From Sinorhizobium meliloti (lineage in GTDB: Bacteria > Pseudomonadota > Alphaproteobacteria > Rhizobiales > Rhizobiaceae), in contig NZ_CP141213.1 of the NCBI RefSeq assembly GCF_035610345.1, positions 1,302,001 to 1,366,000 on the forward strand: a stretch of 64,000 nt of DNA, written 5' to 3'. The position numbers and the translations under genes were made by a program. The notes below the pieces were generated by a model. The model made no database searches. It worked only from the letters and a program-made list of their open reading frames with translations, and was not told the origin of the DNA. How positions within the stretch are numbered: the stretch's first letter is position 1; the number at the start of each line of letters is the position of its first letter. This document shows, in pieces, positions 35,763 to 45,436 of this stretch.

Positions 35763-37544
35763 ATGGCTGCTGAGTCACACGGCATAGACCTGCTGCCGGT
35801 TATCGCCCTGCTTGGAGCGGCCGTCGTCGCGGCTCCGCTTTTCAAGCGTATCGGGCTCGGCTCTGTTCTCGGTTATCTCGCCGCCGGGATTGCCATCGGC
35901 CCCTTCGGCCTTCGGCTGCTCCAGGAGCCGTCATCCATTCTTCACGTCGCCGAATTGGGCGTGGTGATGTTCCTCTTCATCATCGGACTGGAGATGCGGC
36001 CCTCTCGCCTCTGGGGGCTTCGCCGCGAGATTTTCGGGCTGGGCATCGTACAGGTCGCCCTTTGCGCGATACTTCTGACGGGCGTCGGCGTTCTGACCGG
36101 CTTTCCGGTGGCCCCCTCCTTCGTCGCCGGCGCCGGCTTCGTGCTCACCTCGACTGCGATCGTCATGCAGTTGCTGGAGGAACGCCGAGAGATGGCGGCT
36201 CCGAAGGGACAACGCATCGTGTCGATTCTCCTCGTGGAGGATATGGCCATCGTGCCCCTGCTTGCGCTGGTCGCGTTCCTCGCGCCGATCGTGCCCGGAA
36301 GCGTTGCCGCGTCCGGGGGGATCGATTGGCTTTCCATCGCGATCGGACTTGCATCGATTGCAGGCCTGGTCCTCGCCGGGCGTTATCTGCTCAATCCGCT
36401 TTTCGGCCTCATTGCAAGCGTCGAGGCCAGGGAGGTGATGACGGCGGCAGCGCTGATGGTTGTGCTCGGGTCGGCCTATGTCATGCAGCTCGGCGGTCTC
36501 TCCATGGCGATGGGTGCGTTCCTCGCCGGTGTCCTGCTGTCGGAGTCGACGTTCAGGCATCAGCTCGAGGCTGATGTGGAACCGTTCCGGGGCATTCTGC
36601 TCGGCCTCTTCTTTCTTGCGGTCGGGATGTCGCTCGATCTTAGCGTCATCGCTCGCAACTGGGCGATGATCCTCTTCTACGTGGTCGCCTACATGGTCGT
36701 AAAAGCCATCGTCATCTACCTGGTGGCGCGGCTCTTCAGGGCGTCCAACTGGGAGGCGATCGAGCGTGCGGTTTTCATGGCGCAGGGCGGCGAGTTCGCC
36801 TTCGTGCTCTACGCCGCGGCCCTCGGCACCGGCATCATCAGCGGCGAAGAGAACGCCATACTGACGGCGATCATCATCGTCTCGATGATGGTGACGCCGT
36901 TGCTGATCGCGGCGCTGCGTCTCGTGGAGAGGAACATTCCGCTGTCGACGGATGGCGTCGAGCGGCCCGAGAACCTCAGCGGCAATGTCCTGATCATCGG
37001 TTTCGGCCGTGTCGGCCAGATCGTGAGCCAGGTCCTTCTGACACGAGGTCACGTCATCTCCATCATCGATACCGACGTGGAGATGATCAACACAGCCCGC
37101 GAATTCGATTTCAAAGTCTATTACGGTGATGGCAAGCGCCTCGACATCCTCCATGCGGCGGGCGCCGAGCGCGCCAATGCGATCGTGGTCTGCGTGGACA
37201 AGGCGGACGACGCCACGAAAATCGTAGAGCTCATCAAGGCCGAGTTCCCTCTCGTCCCGGTTCTCGCGCGTGCCTCGGATCGGCGGCACGCGCTGGATCT
37301 TATCGGCGCGGGCGCCGATTTCCACATTCGTGAGACATTCGAATCCTCGCTGGTTCTCGGGCAGAAGACACTGGAGGCCTTGGGTGCGGATCTGCCCGAG
37401 GTCGCCGAAATCATCGAGAAGGTTCGGCAGCGGGACGAGAAGCGGCTCGAGCTCGAATTGGTCGGCGGCCTCTATGCCGGGCGGCCGCTCTTCAGCGGCA
37501 AATTGGAGCCGGTGGAAGTGGTGCCGCCTGGCGGTTCGGCGTGA
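35763..37544 (+). CDS. Kef/CPA2-type cation:proton antiporter with RCK domain
   Basis: A 593-residue membrane protein. Residues about 5-385 form the 12-helix Na_H_exchanger (CPA2) domain (LGSVLGYLAAGIAIGPFG near 35). A TrkA-N/RCK nucleotide-binding domain starts about residue 405 with NVLIIGFGRVGQIV. It resembles KefB/KefC potassium efflux systems but no glutathione-site feature can be checked here. The ATG at 35763 begins the soluble leader before the first helix. It is a single gene flanked by a palindromic repeat. Confidence 0.88.
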   Translation: MAAESHGIDLLPVIALLGAAVVAAPLFKRIGLGSVLGYLAAGIAIGPFGLRLLQEPSSILHVAELGVVMFLFIIGLEMRPSRLWGLRREIFGLGIVQVALCAILLTGVGVLTGFPVAPSFVAGAGFVLTSTAIVMQLLEERREMAAPKGQRIVSILLVEDMAIVPLLALVAFLAPIVPGSVAASGGIDWLSIAIGLASIAGLVLAGRYLLNPLFGLIASVEAREVMTAAALMVVLGSAYVMQLGGLSMAMGAFLAGVLLSESTFRHQLEADVEPFRGILLGLFFLAVGMSLDLSVIARNWAMILFYVVAYMVVKAIVIYLVARLFRASNWEAIERAVFMAQGGEFAFVLYAAALGTGIISGEENAILTAIIIVSMMVTPLLIAALRLVERNIPLSTDGVERPENLSGNVLIIGFGRVGQIVSQVLLTRGHVISIIDTDVEMINTAREFDFKVYYGDGKRLDILHAAGAERANAIVVCVDKADDATKIVELIKAEFPLVPVLARASDRRHALDLIGAGADFHIRETFESSLVLGQKTLEALGADLPEVAEIIEKVRQRDEKRLELELVGGLYAGRPLFSGKLEPVEVVPPGGSA

Positions 37545-37575
37545 AGGAAGCAAGAGACAGCGTCGAAGCGGCGAC

Positions 37576-37606
37576 CCTCATTCCTGTGACGCGCACAGGA
37601 ATGAGG
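37576..37606. repeat. palindromic intergenic repeat, copy 1
   Basis: CCTCATTCCTGTG and CACAGGAATGAGG form a perfect 13-bp stem around ACGCG. Related palindromes occur at about 47102-47132, 49867-49895 and 49956-49982. It sits between two convergent genes and may also end transcription. Confidence 0.7.
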
Positions 37607-37625
37607 AGAGGAAAGCGGCTACATT

Positions 37626-39851
37626 CTACAGCAGGCTCTCGATCATGATCGGCAGTTCATGCACCCGCCTTCCGGTTGCGTGATGAATGGCGTTCGAAAC
37701 CGCCGCCGACATTCCCACAAGCGCGATTTCACCGAGCCCCTTTACCCCCAGCGGGTTGACGATCGTGTCTTCCTCATCGACGAAGTGGGCTTCGATGTGC
37801 GGCGTATCGAGGTTCACCGGGACGAGATAATCGGCCATGTGCGCATTGATCGGACGCCCGTTGCGCCTGTCGAGCACCGTTCGTTCCATGATGGCCATGC
37901 CGATGCCGCCGATCATGCCTCCGATACACTGGCTCGTCGCAAGCTTCGGGTTGACGACCCGGCCCACTCCGTAGGCGCCAAGGGCTCGCCTGACCTTGAT
38001 CGTCTTCACGTCGGGATCGATGGCAACTTCGGCGAAGACCGCGCCGAATGAATGCATGGAATATTTCTGTCCGGTTTCGCCGTCACGGGCGGCAGTCCCC
38101 TCCCCGACGAGCGGGCTCTCCCCGCCATAGGACACGAGCTCGGCATAGGTGACGCCTCGATCGGACCGGCCTTTCACGAACAGCATGCCATCGCGCCATT
38201 CCAGCGCTTCCGGCGATTGCCCGGCAAGCCCCGCATTGCCTCCGGCTTTTGCGGCAAGCACGGCCGCCTTCGCCTGAAGATCGAGGCATGCGGCTCTGAT
38301 CGCGGAGCCGACAGACGCCATGGTCATCGACCCACCATGGGGCGGCGTCGCCGGAAAATCGGAGCGGCCAAGAGAAAACCTGATTCGCTCGACGGGAATT
38401 CCCAGATATTCCGCGGCGACCTGCGTCATCGAGGTGTAGGTGCCCGGCCCCATGTCGCTTGCCGCCGCCTCCACCTCCACCGTCCCGTCGGGGAGAAGTC
38501 TTACTCGGGCGTTTGCCGGGGCAAACAGGCATGGATAAGAGGCGTTGGCCATTCCATAACCGATCAGAAGGCGCCCGTCCCGCATCGAGCCCGGCTCGGG
38601 CGTCCGGCGACTCCAGCCAAAGCGCTCGGCTCCGAGATCGTAGCATTTCAGCATCGATCGGCTGGAGAACGGAACCTGCCGCCCTTCGTCGATCTGCGGC
38701 TCGTTGATCCGTCGCAAGTCGATCGGATCCATCTGAAGCTTGTAGGCCAGTTCGTCGATCGCACATTCGAGCGCGTGGATACCGCTCGCCTCGCCGGGGC
38801 CCCGCATATAGGTCGGTGTGCTGGCGTCCAGGGGAATGAGACGATAGCTCGTGCGCACGTTCGGGCAGGAATACATGAAGCTCGTCACGGACGTGAGCGC
38901 CTCCATGAACTCCTCGTAACGACTCGTCTCCCCTGCCCCTTCGTGGACGATACCGATGAGCTTGCCGTCGGCCTGCGCCCCCAGGGCGATGCGCTGTAGC
39001 GTGTAAGGCCGATGCCCCGTTGCGAAGAACATCTGTTTGCGGGTGAGCACGAGCTTTACCGGACGGTTGACGTGCCGCGCGGCCAGAGCCGCCAGGGTGA
39101 CGTGCGGCCAGGTTCTCAGGCTGGTGCCGAACGCGCCGCCGATGAACGGACAGTTCACCTGCACGTTTTCCGGCGGAAGCCCGAAAATGGCGGCGATCTC
39201 CGCCTGCTCGTTGACGACGAACTGGCTTTTGCTCCACAGCGTCAGGTTGTCGCCGTTCCAGGCGGCGATCGTCGCGTGCGGCTCCATCGGGTTGTGGTTC
39301 TCACGCGCGATGACATATTCCGCCTCGACCTTCACGGCCGCGGTTTCGAGCGCCTTGTCGGCATCTCCGCGGGCGAGATCGGCTTCGGCCCGGGCACCCG
39401 GCCGGCGCGCGACGGCCGGGATGACCCGCTCGCCGGCATGTGCATCGACCTGCGGCTGGCGGGCGGAGTAGGTGACCTTGAGGGCGTTGGCCGCATGCTC
39501 CGCCTGATCGAGCGTTTCGGCGACGACGATGGCGACCGGTTCTCCGAAGAAGCGTACCTCGGAGCCCTGCAACACGTGAAGCCGTTCTCCCGCCGGCGGG
39601 TCGATAGGCCCTCGGTGTTCGTTGTAGGCAAGCCGCTGCGCGTTGATGTGGCTTATGACAGCCACGACGCCCGGCATTTTCTCGACTGCTGCGCTGTCAA
39701 TCGATTCTATTCGGCCGAGCCCGACAGTACTGCCCACGATGACCGCGTGGGCTTGGCCTTCCTGGTTGAACTCGGCCGCGTATGTGGCCTGACCAGTGAC
39801 CTTCAGGCGGCCTTCGATGCGCGACAAGGATTTACCGATAGCCGTCGTCAT
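37626..39851 (-). CDS. molybdopterin-binding subunit of a PaoABC-type aldehyde oxidoreductase
   Basis: A 741-residue large subunit of the xanthine dehydrogenase family that holds the molybdenum cofactor. It has the Ald_Xan_dh_C domain (about 18-125) and the MoCo-binding domains to the end, with FIGGAFG, the RGPGEASG loop and the active-site Glu in VKGLGEIALVG near the C-terminus. By gene order and subunit sizes it matches PaoC (YagR) of the E. coli periplasmic aldehyde oxidase. The ATG at 39851 overlaps the upstream gene by four bases and follows AGGAGA. Confidence 0.88.
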   Translation of the reverse strand: MTTAIGKSLSRIEGRLKVTGQATYAAEFNQEGQAHAVIVGSTVGLGRIESIDSAAVEKMPGVVAVISHINAQRLAYNEHRGPIDPPAGERLHVLQGSEVRFFGEPVAIVVAETLDQAEHAANALKVTYSARQPQVDAHAGERVIPAVARRPGARAEADLARGDADKALETAAVKVEAEYVIARENHNPMEPHATIAAWNGDNLTLWSKSQFVVNEQAEIAAIFGLPPENVQVNCPFIGGAFGTSLRTWPHVTLAALAARHVNRPVKLVLTRKQMFFATGHRPYTLQRIALGAQADGKLIGIVHEGAGETSRYEEFMEALTSVTSFMYSCPNVRTSYRLIPLDASTPTYMRGPGEASGIHALECAIDELAYKLQMDPIDLRRINEPQIDEGRQVPFSSRSMLKCYDLGAERFGWSRRTPEPGSMRDGRLLIGYGMANASYPCLFAPANARVRLLPDGTVEVEAAASDMGPGTYTSMTQVAAEYLGIPVERIRFSLGRSDFPATPPHGGSMTMASVGSAIRAACLDLQAKAAVLAAKAGGNAGLAGQSPEALEWRDGMLFVKGRSDRGVTYAELVSYGGESPLVGEGTAARDGETGQKYSMHSFGAVFAEVAIDPDVKTIKVRRALGAYGVGRVVNPKLATSQCIGGMIGGIGMAIMERTVLDRRNGRPINAHMADYLVPVNLDTPHIEAHFVDEEDTIVNPLGVKGLGEIALVGMSAAVSNAIHHATGRRVHELPIMIESLL

Positions 39852-40825
39852 GCCACATCTCCTGCCATTTCGAGTGCTCGTACGATCGTTGCGGGAAGGA
39901 GTTTCACCTTGAACCCGTTGTGGGAGAGAGGACGCGTCTCCTCGGTCGAAATCGCCGCCGCGATCTCGTAGCTGGCGCGAGCGGCGGGTTTTCCCACCAG
40001 CGCCTGCTCGACAGCGTTCATGCGCCACGGGCGGGTGCCCACGCCCCCTGCAGCGATGCGGACCTCTTGGATTGTTCCGTTCTCCACATGAAGAGCCGCC
40101 GCCGCCGATACGAGGGCAAACTCGTAGGAGGATCGGTCCCTGACCTTCAGGTAGCGCGCCTTTCTCGCATAGGGGCCGTTTGGGATCTGGACCTCCACGA
40201 TGAGTTCGCCTGGTTCCAGCGTGTGCTCGAGATGAGGCGTCGACTCCGGAAGCCGGAAGAGCTCCTCTACCGGAATGGTTCGCTCGCCGCGTGGCCCCTT
40301 CAAGGAGAGCGTCGCGCCCAGCGCGACGAGAGAAACGGCCAGATCGGATGGATGTGTGGCGACGCAGTGCTCGCTGGTGCCGAGAATTGCATGGCCGGCG
40401 TTCAGGCCGTCGATTGCCGAGCATCCCGAGCCCGGTACGCGCTTGTTGCAAGGCGCGTCCAGCATTCGGAAATAGGGACAGCGGACCCGCTGCAGCAGAT
40501 TGCCGCCGATCGACGCCACGTTGCGGAGCTGCGGCGATGCACCCTCGGTCAACGTTTCCGAAATGAGCGGCTGCAATCTGCGCACGTCCTGATTGGCGGC
40601 GACCTCGGACATGCGCGCCAGCGCGCCGATGACGATCGCCTCATCCATAGCCCGGATGTAATTCAGCGGCAGCCTGTTGATGTCCACGATCTTTTCCGGC
40701 GTCTCCACCTCCTCGCGCATCAGGTCGACGAGGGTCGTCCCGCCGGCAAGATATCTGGCTCCGGCAGCGGCTGCGGCGATCGCTTCGGACTCGCTGGCCG
40801 CCCGTTGAAAGTCGAAGGGTCTCAT
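39848..40825 (-). CDS. FAD-binding subunit of the aldehyde oxidoreductase, with extra Cys cluster
   Basis: A 325-residue CO_deh_flav-type subunit. The FAD loops ARYLAGGTTL (about 23-32) and ASIGGNLLQ are present. Directly after them, VRCPYFRMLDAPCNKRVPG and SGCSAIDG give a set of cysteines that in PaoB-type proteins bind an additional 4Fe-4S cluster, absent from ordinary xanthine dehydrogenase FAD subunits. Its ends overlap both neighbours by ATGA, so three subunits are translated in step. Confidence 0.88.
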   Translation of the reverse strand: MRPFDFQRAASESEAIAAAAAGARYLAGGTTLVDLMREEVETPEKIVDINRLPLNYIRAMDEAIVIGALARMSEVAANQDVRRLQPLISETLTEGASPQLRNVASIGGNLLQRVRCPYFRMLDAPCNKRVPGSGCSAIDGLNAGHAILGTSEHCVATHPSDLAVSLVALGATLSLKGPRGERTIPVEELFRLPESTPHLEHTLEPGELIVEVQIPNGPYARKARYLKVRDRSSYEFALVSAAAALHVENGTIQEVRIAAGGVGTRPWRMNAVEQALVGKPAARASYEIAAAISTEETRPLSHNGFKVKLLPATIVRALEMAGDVA

Positions 40826-41445
40826 GTACGATCCTCCTTGGCAGCCTGGGCGACGGCCGCAACGATCCCGGGATAGGCGCCGCAGCGACAGATGTTGCCG
40901 CTCATCCAGTAGCTGATCTCCTCGGCCGAGGACGCATGACCCTCGCTGATGCAGCCGAGCCCCGACATGATTTGTCCCGATGTGCAATAGCCGCATTGAA
41001 AGGCGTCATGCTCGATGAAGGCCACCTGCAGCGGATGCAGCGCCTCTCCTTCCGCGACGCCCTCGATGGTCGTGATCTTCGCGCCGTCATGCATGACGGC
41101 GAGCGCCAGGCAGGCATTGACGCGCCGGCCGTCTATCAGCACCGTGCAGGCCCCGCACGCACCCTGGTTGCACCCCTTTTTGGTGCCGGTCAGAGAGAGC
41201 CTCTCTCTCAGCATATCCAGAACCGACAAGCGGGGATCGACGACCAGCTGATGGACGCGACCGTTCACGGTCACTTCCAACGGCAGCGTGTGCGTGTCAG
41301 GCGCGGGCGTTGCGGTTGAACCCGCAGCTGCCTCGGCTGGGAGCGGCAGCGCCGCAAAGGCCACGGCTCCGGCGGTTGCCTGAAGCGCTTCTCGGCGTGA
41401 CATGGCAAGACCTGGCGGATGCGTGTCTGCTGTTTCGTCAGTCAT
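40822..41445 (-). CDS. 2Fe-2S subunit of the aldehyde oxidoreductase, Tat-exported
   Basis: A 207-residue small subunit with two 2Fe-2S clusters: plant-type ferredoxin cysteines in GCNQGACGACTV and helical-domain cysteines in QCGYCTSGQ and NICRCGAYPG. The N-terminus has a twin-arginine motif (MSRREALQATAG) followed by a hydrophobic stretch ending PAEAAAG. This matches PaoA (YagT), whose Tat signal carries the complex to the periplasm. It is the first gene of the three-gene operon. Confidence 0.9.
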   Translation of the reverse strand: MTDETADTHPPGLAMSRREALQATAGAVAFAALPLPAEAAAGSTATPAPDTHTLPLEVTVNGRVHQLVVDPRLSVLDMLRERLSLTGTKKGCNQGACGACTVLIDGRRVNACLALAVMHDGAKITTIEGVAEGEALHPLQVAFIEHDAFQCGYCTSGQIMSGLGCISEGHASSAEEISYWMSGNICRCGAYPGIVAAVAQAAKEDRT

Positions 41446-41630
41446 GAAAGGTCCCCTTCAGCTCAGTAATGGCGATAGAGGATAGGACGTGCGCCGCGGC
41501 TTCACTGTTCCGGTCTTTCGGAATTGTTCCGATGTTGCTGTGATCGTTTGGGGATCGGACGAGGATGGCGCCAGCCGCCGACGTGCTGGCCCGGACAAAG
41601 GCGTTGCCAGGCAGTTCGTGGTGACAGATG

Positions 41631-42521
41631 TCAGAGGCGACGGCGAAACTCGGTCGGGCTAATCCCCACCGCTTTTCGAAAGCTCGCAGCGAAAGCGGAT
41701 TGTGTCTCGTATCCTACGACCAGGGCGACGTCACTGATCCGCAGCGATCTATCTCTCAGGAGCGATTTGGCATAGGCGATGCGCTGGCGTGTCAACCATC
41801 CGTACGGTGTCTGCCCGGTGGCCACTCGGAATGCGGTGCAGAAATGGAAGCGGCTCAGGTTAACGAGTGCCGCCAGTTCCTGAAGCCGGATGTCCTCCGC
41901 GATATTCTCGCGCATATAGGTCGTCACGCGCTTGACTTGCCGAGCCGAAAGGCCGCGCCGAGGCCCATTCGCCATCGGCGCCGGTGCTGCGGAGTGAGCT
42001 CTGAGAAGTTGCAGACACATAAGATCGAGGAGCTGCTCGATATACAAGTGCGAAATCGCGTCTGCCGAACCGATCTCGTCGTTGATCAGCGCCATAATCG
42101 TGAACAGTTTCGGGTCGTCGAAGTGCACGCGGTCGACCAACTCTGGCTCCCGGCCATTTCCGATCTGATCGGCACAAGCGTGAAGGCGGCTGTGGCCCAG
42201 AAAGATATTCGAGACCTCCACGGAACCGTCCGCCCGCCAACGGCCATCATGTCCCCTCACCCCTATCGTTATCATGCCCGGTCTTGCGGGAGCAGAAATG
42301 GTCTTCCCGTCAATTTTCGCCGAGGCGATACCGGCGCCCGCATAGGTGGCCGAGATGACGTGATCCCTCAGGGGCGGCAGATCATATTCGAACGGCTGGT
42401 TCCGCCACCGGCCGACCAGCCGCGTGTCGCCTGAAAACGCCTCCGGGGCCACAGGCGGCGCCAGGCCTCGCTGCAAACGCCGAATGTGAACCATCGTGTC
42501 CGCAAGCGCACTTCCCCCCAC
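41631..42521 (-). CDS. AraC-family transcriptional regulator
   Basis: A 296-residue AraC/XylS-type regulator. The C-terminal ~100 residues hold two HTH motifs (LQELAALVNLSRFHFCTAF and RISDVALVVGYETQSAFAA) and end with the standard GISPTEFRRRL. The N-terminal domain has no recognised ligand fold. A GTG at 42521 follows AGGGGGCAGC; the ATG at 42494 lacks a clear ribosome site. It lies upstream of the aldehyde oxidoreductase operon on the same strand and may control it. Confidence 0.82.
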   Translation of the reverse strand: MGGSALADTMVHIRRLQRGLAPPVAPEAFSGDTRLVGRWRNQPFEYDLPPLRDHVISATYAGAGIASAKIDGKTISAPARPGMITIGVRGHDGRWRADGSVEVSNIFLGHSRLHACADQIGNGREPELVDRVHFDDPKLFTIMALINDEIGSADAISHLYIEQLLDLMCLQLLRAHSAAPAPMANGPRRGLSARQVKRVTTYMRENIAEDIRLQELAALVNLSRFHFCTAFRVATGQTPYGWLTRQRIAYAKSLLRDRSLRISDVALVVGYETQSAFAASFRKAVGISPTEFRRRL

Positions 42522-42802
42522 CGCTGCCCCCTCTTCTTCAATCTACAGCTGGCCCAAGCTTCGCGAACGCTAGCATTGCTCGAATATTTGCAAAATATAC
42601 AGTTTGGTGAAGTGACGGCTTGTATTGGCGGCAGCGTGTACTTGCACGAGGCGGTTAACGGGTCAGCGTGACGCCATTTTGCACATAAACGTGCATCGCC
42701 ACTTTGCCGCATTCCAACTGCCGCGTCGAGGTGCCCCGAGCTTTCGAAAAGAGTGTCCTGCCCCTCTCTCCGAAGTTTGCACGCGGCGGTGACCCCGGCG
42801 CC

Positions 42803-44065
42803 TTACCGATCCCTCGCAGGCCTGCTTTGCACCGGCAGCGTCACGACGAAGCAGGCGCCACCGTCCGGCGGAGCTTCGTAGCGGACGGCGCCGCCGTGAC
42901 GTTCGGCGATCTGGCGCACCAGCGCCAGTCCCAAACCCCAGCCGCCCGCAGCCTCGCTCCGTCCCGAAGGGCGGTAGAATGGCTCGAAAACGCGGTGCCT
43001 CTCGCTATCCGCTATGCCGGGCCCGTGATCGCGGACCCTGAGGATCGCAGCACCGTCCGCCGGCGCGACAGCGGCTGTGACAGGTGGACCGCCGTGGTGC
43101 AGCGCGTTCTGCAGAAGGTTGCGCACGAGCCTGCGAAGCAGGCGAGCATCGCCTGCGACGATCGCAGGCATTCCGGAAACCTCGACATCGTTGCGCGCGC
43201 CTTCTTCCGAGACGAGAGCCAGAAGGTCGACGGACTCCAGCGCATCGAGGTTCTCGACGTGGTCCAGTCTGCTTGCCAGTAGGATCTCCTCGATCAGCGT
43301 GTCCAGCTCGGAAAGATTACGGATGATTTCGTGCTTACGATCCTCGTTCGGCGCCTGCTCATAGAGGTCGATCGCCATGCGCAGGCGCGCAAGCGGCGAG
43401 CGCAATTCATGGCTCGCATTTGCGAGCAACGCCCGGTGCGACTTGATCAGCCGCTCGACATGGTCGGCGGCTCTGTTGAAGCTCTTGGCCACCGCCGCCA
43501 CCTCGTCGCTGCCGTCTTCCGGCACGCGAGCCACTAGATCGCCCTTGCCCCAGGCATCCACGCCCACGCGCAGCCGCTCCAGCCGGCGAGTCAGGTGACG
43601 CACCATCGGATAGGCGGCCAGCCCGATGACACCGGCGATCAAAACCAGGTAGGCGAGCGGATTGCGGCCGGAGGGACGCAGGGGCCGTTCCAGGCGCGCA
43701 GCCACGGTACGGCCGTCGGGCAGTTCGGTCACCATGGTGTGAAAATTGCCCGGGCCGTGGCGCCAAGTCTGGTCGAGAATGTCGCGCGGAAGCGGGCTGC
43801 CGGCGCTTGCGATCAGCCCGCCGCGCGGGTCGAATACGGCAATGTCGGCATTGAAGGTGCGTGAAAACCGCTCAATGGTCGCCTCGACGGTCCGGTTGTC
43901 CATGTCGGGCGGAATGAGCGCGGCGACGAACCGGGCGCGCTGGCTTTCCCAACCGGATTCCTCCTCGCCCTGCCCGAGCCATACGAATGCGGCGCTGGCG
44001 ACGGCAACCGCAGCAAGGCTCGCGAGCAGTGTCAGGTAGATTTTCAGGAACAGCCGGCTGCGCAT
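42803..44065 (-). CDS. Cpx-like envelope-stress sensor histidine kinase
   Basis: A 420-residue two-component sensor: a first transmembrane helix (about 8-30), a ~110-residue periplasmic part, a second helix (about 137-158), HAMP linker, HisKA with the phospho-acceptor in NASHELRSPLARL, and HATPase_c with N-box RNLLQNALHHGG and GWGLGLALV. The compact periplasmic domain and HELRSPLARLRM segment recall CpxA. It lies 4 bases after the response regulator gene and in the same operon as a CpxP-like protein. Confidence 0.88.
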   Translation of the reverse strand: MRSRLFLKIYLTLLASLAAVAVASAAFVWLGQGEEESGWESQRARFVAALIPPDMDNRTVEATIERFSRTFNADIAVFDPRGGLIASAGSPLPRDILDQTWRHGPGNFHTMVTELPDGRTVAARLERPLRPSGRNPLAYLVLIAGVIGLAAYPMVRHLTRRLERLRVGVDAWGKGDLVARVPEDGSDEVAAVAKSFNRAADHVERLIKSHRALLANASHELRSPLARLRMAIDLYEQAPNEDRKHEIIRNLSELDTLIEEILLASRLDHVENLDALESVDLLALVSEEGARNDVEVSGMPAIVAGDARLLRRLVRNLLQNALHHGGPPVTAAVAPADGAAILRVRDHGPGIADSERHRVFEPFYRPSGRSEAAGGWGLGLALVRQIAERHGGAVRYEAPPDGGACFVVTLPVQSRPARDR

Positions 44066-44069
44066 CGCT

Positions 44070-44768
44070 CTATCTCATATCGTCCTGATAGCGGGCGAAG
44101 ACATAGCCGGCGCCGCGCACTGTTATGATGCGCTTCGGATGTTTCGGATCGCTCTCGATGGCCGCCCTGATGCGCGAGATGTGAACGTCGATCGAGCGGT
44201 CGAAAGCATCCAGCTCCTCGCCCTTGACCGCATCCATCAACTGTTCGCGCGAGAGCGTGCGGCCGGGATTTTCGGCGAGCGCTACAAGCAGGTCGAACTG
44301 GTAGCTCGTCAGCGTACACTCGCGGTCGTCGATCCTGACGGAGCGAGAACCGGGATCGATCTCCAGCCGTCCGAAGCGAAGGGACCGCGCAACCACGGCG
44401 CTGCCGTTTCGGCGGCGCAGAATAGCCTTCAGCCGTGCCAGAAGCTCGCGCGGATTGAAGGGCTTGGGCAGATAATCGTCAGCCCCGAGCTCCAGCCCGA
44501 CGATGCGATCCGTCTCCTCGCCTTTGGCCGTGAGCATCAGGATGGGGACGTCCGATACCGCGCGTATGCGTCGGCAGGTTTCGAAGCCGTCGAAATCCGG
44601 CAGCATGACGTCGAGGATGACGACGTCAGGGTTGCGGCGCCCGAGCTCGGCGATGCCCGCCGTGGCGGTCGCCGCGGTATCGACGGTGTAGCCGTTTCCG
44701 GAGAGATAGTCGGAGAGCATGGCGGACAGGCGCGTGTCGTCGTCAACAATCAAGACCCGTTCCGCCAT
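44070..44768 (-). CDS. OmpR/CpxR-type response regulator
   Basis: A 232-residue regulator. The receiver has DDD acidic residues in IVDDDTRL, phospho-acceptor D in VILDVMLPD (about 53) and K in DDYLPKPFN. The winged-helix effector domain (about 130-228) contains FDRSIDVHISRIRAAI, the recognition-helix pattern of CpxR, and ends GAGYVFA. Located between the CpxP-like gene and the sensor gene, it probably autoregulates this operon through the box at 45437-45451. Confidence 0.9.
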   Translation of the reverse strand: MAERVLIVDDDTRLSAMLSDYLSGNGYTVDTAATATAGIAELGRRNPDVVILDVMLPDFDGFETCRRIRAVSDVPILMLTAKGEETDRIVGLELGADDYLPKPFNPRELLARLKAILRRRNGSAVVARSLRFGRLEIDPGSRSVRIDDRECTLTSYQFDLLVALAENPGRTLSREQLMDAVKGEELDAFDRSIDVHISRIRAAIESDPKHPKRIITVRGAGYVFARYQDDMR

Positions 44769-44804
44769 CCCTGCGCTCCGCTCAATCTTCTGCCCGACTC
44801 ATAT

Positions 44805-45356
44805 TTACCACCGGCCGTGGCCCCTGCGCTCTTTCAAATGCTTGACGAGCTTGACGCGCTGCTCCGGCGTCAGCACTTCGGCCGCGTCGAGCAGCGCGGT
44901 CGTCATCTTGCGTGAGGCCTCGTCAATGGCTGCAATGCGTTCGCTGCGAAGTTTCTCGGCGGCGGCCCGGTCGATGCCCGGCGCGCCCAAGAGTTCGATA
45001 ACCTCCTCGCGCGTCTCGCGGAAGTCCCGGAAAGTCGGCCTGATCTCGGCGCGGGCATTATCGATGATGTCCCAAAGCTTGTCTTCCTGTTCGGGTGTCG
45101 CATCGAGCTCGTCGAGCATGGTGCCGATCCGGTGTTCCATAAAGCCGCCACCTCCCATATGCGCCTGCATTACATGGCCGCCCATGCCGAAACGGCCCAT
45201 GCCGAAGCCGAAATCGTCGCTGCGCGCGGCTGCAAATCCCACCGCGCTGACGGCCGCGACGGCTGCGAGGCCGCCGATCGCCGCGTGCCGTCCCCATCCT
45301 TTCGAAACGGCTTTGCCGGCGCCCGGGCCCGACAGGTTCTTGTCTTCGTTGTCCAT
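44805..45356 (-). CDS. CpxP/Spy-like membrane-anchored periplasmic protein
   Basis: A 183-residue protein with one membrane-spanning or signal segment (AAIGGLAAVAAVSAVGFAAA, about 25-44) and an all-helical C-terminal part with LTXXQ-like repeats (LDATPEQEDKLW and VLTPEQRVKLVKHL). The linker is rich in Gly, Met and His (GMGRFGMGGHVMQAHMGGG), a possible metal-binding segment. CpxP and the metal-sensing CnrX/ZraP proteins have this fold. It heads the operon with regulator and kinase and could feed back on the sensor. Confidence 0.78.
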   Translation of the reverse strand: MDNEDKNLSGPGAGKAVSKGWGRHAAIGGLAAVAAVSAVGFAAARSDDFGFGMGRFGMGGHVMQAHMGGGGFMEHRIGTMLDELDATPEQEDKLWDIIDNARAEIRPTFRDFRETREEVIELLGAPGIDRAAAEKLRSERIAAIDEASRKMTTALLDAAEVLTPEQRVKLVKHLKERRGHGRW

Positions 45357-45436
45357 TACCAGTCTCCTTTGCTCCGCAGCACCTGCTGCGTTGGAGAAAA
45401 GCTAACTCGACAACGTTTCGACCGTTCTGGGCGAAT

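Noticed and set aside
35931..37553. 540-codon minus-strand frame over the Kef-type antiporter
   Set aside because: Polar, Asp/Arg/His-rich translation without domain; the plus-strand gene has clear membrane and RCK signatures.
38052..39971. plus-strand frames over the molybdenum subunit
   Set aside because: The three-subunit oxidoreductase on the minus strand is complete and coupled; these are shadow frames.
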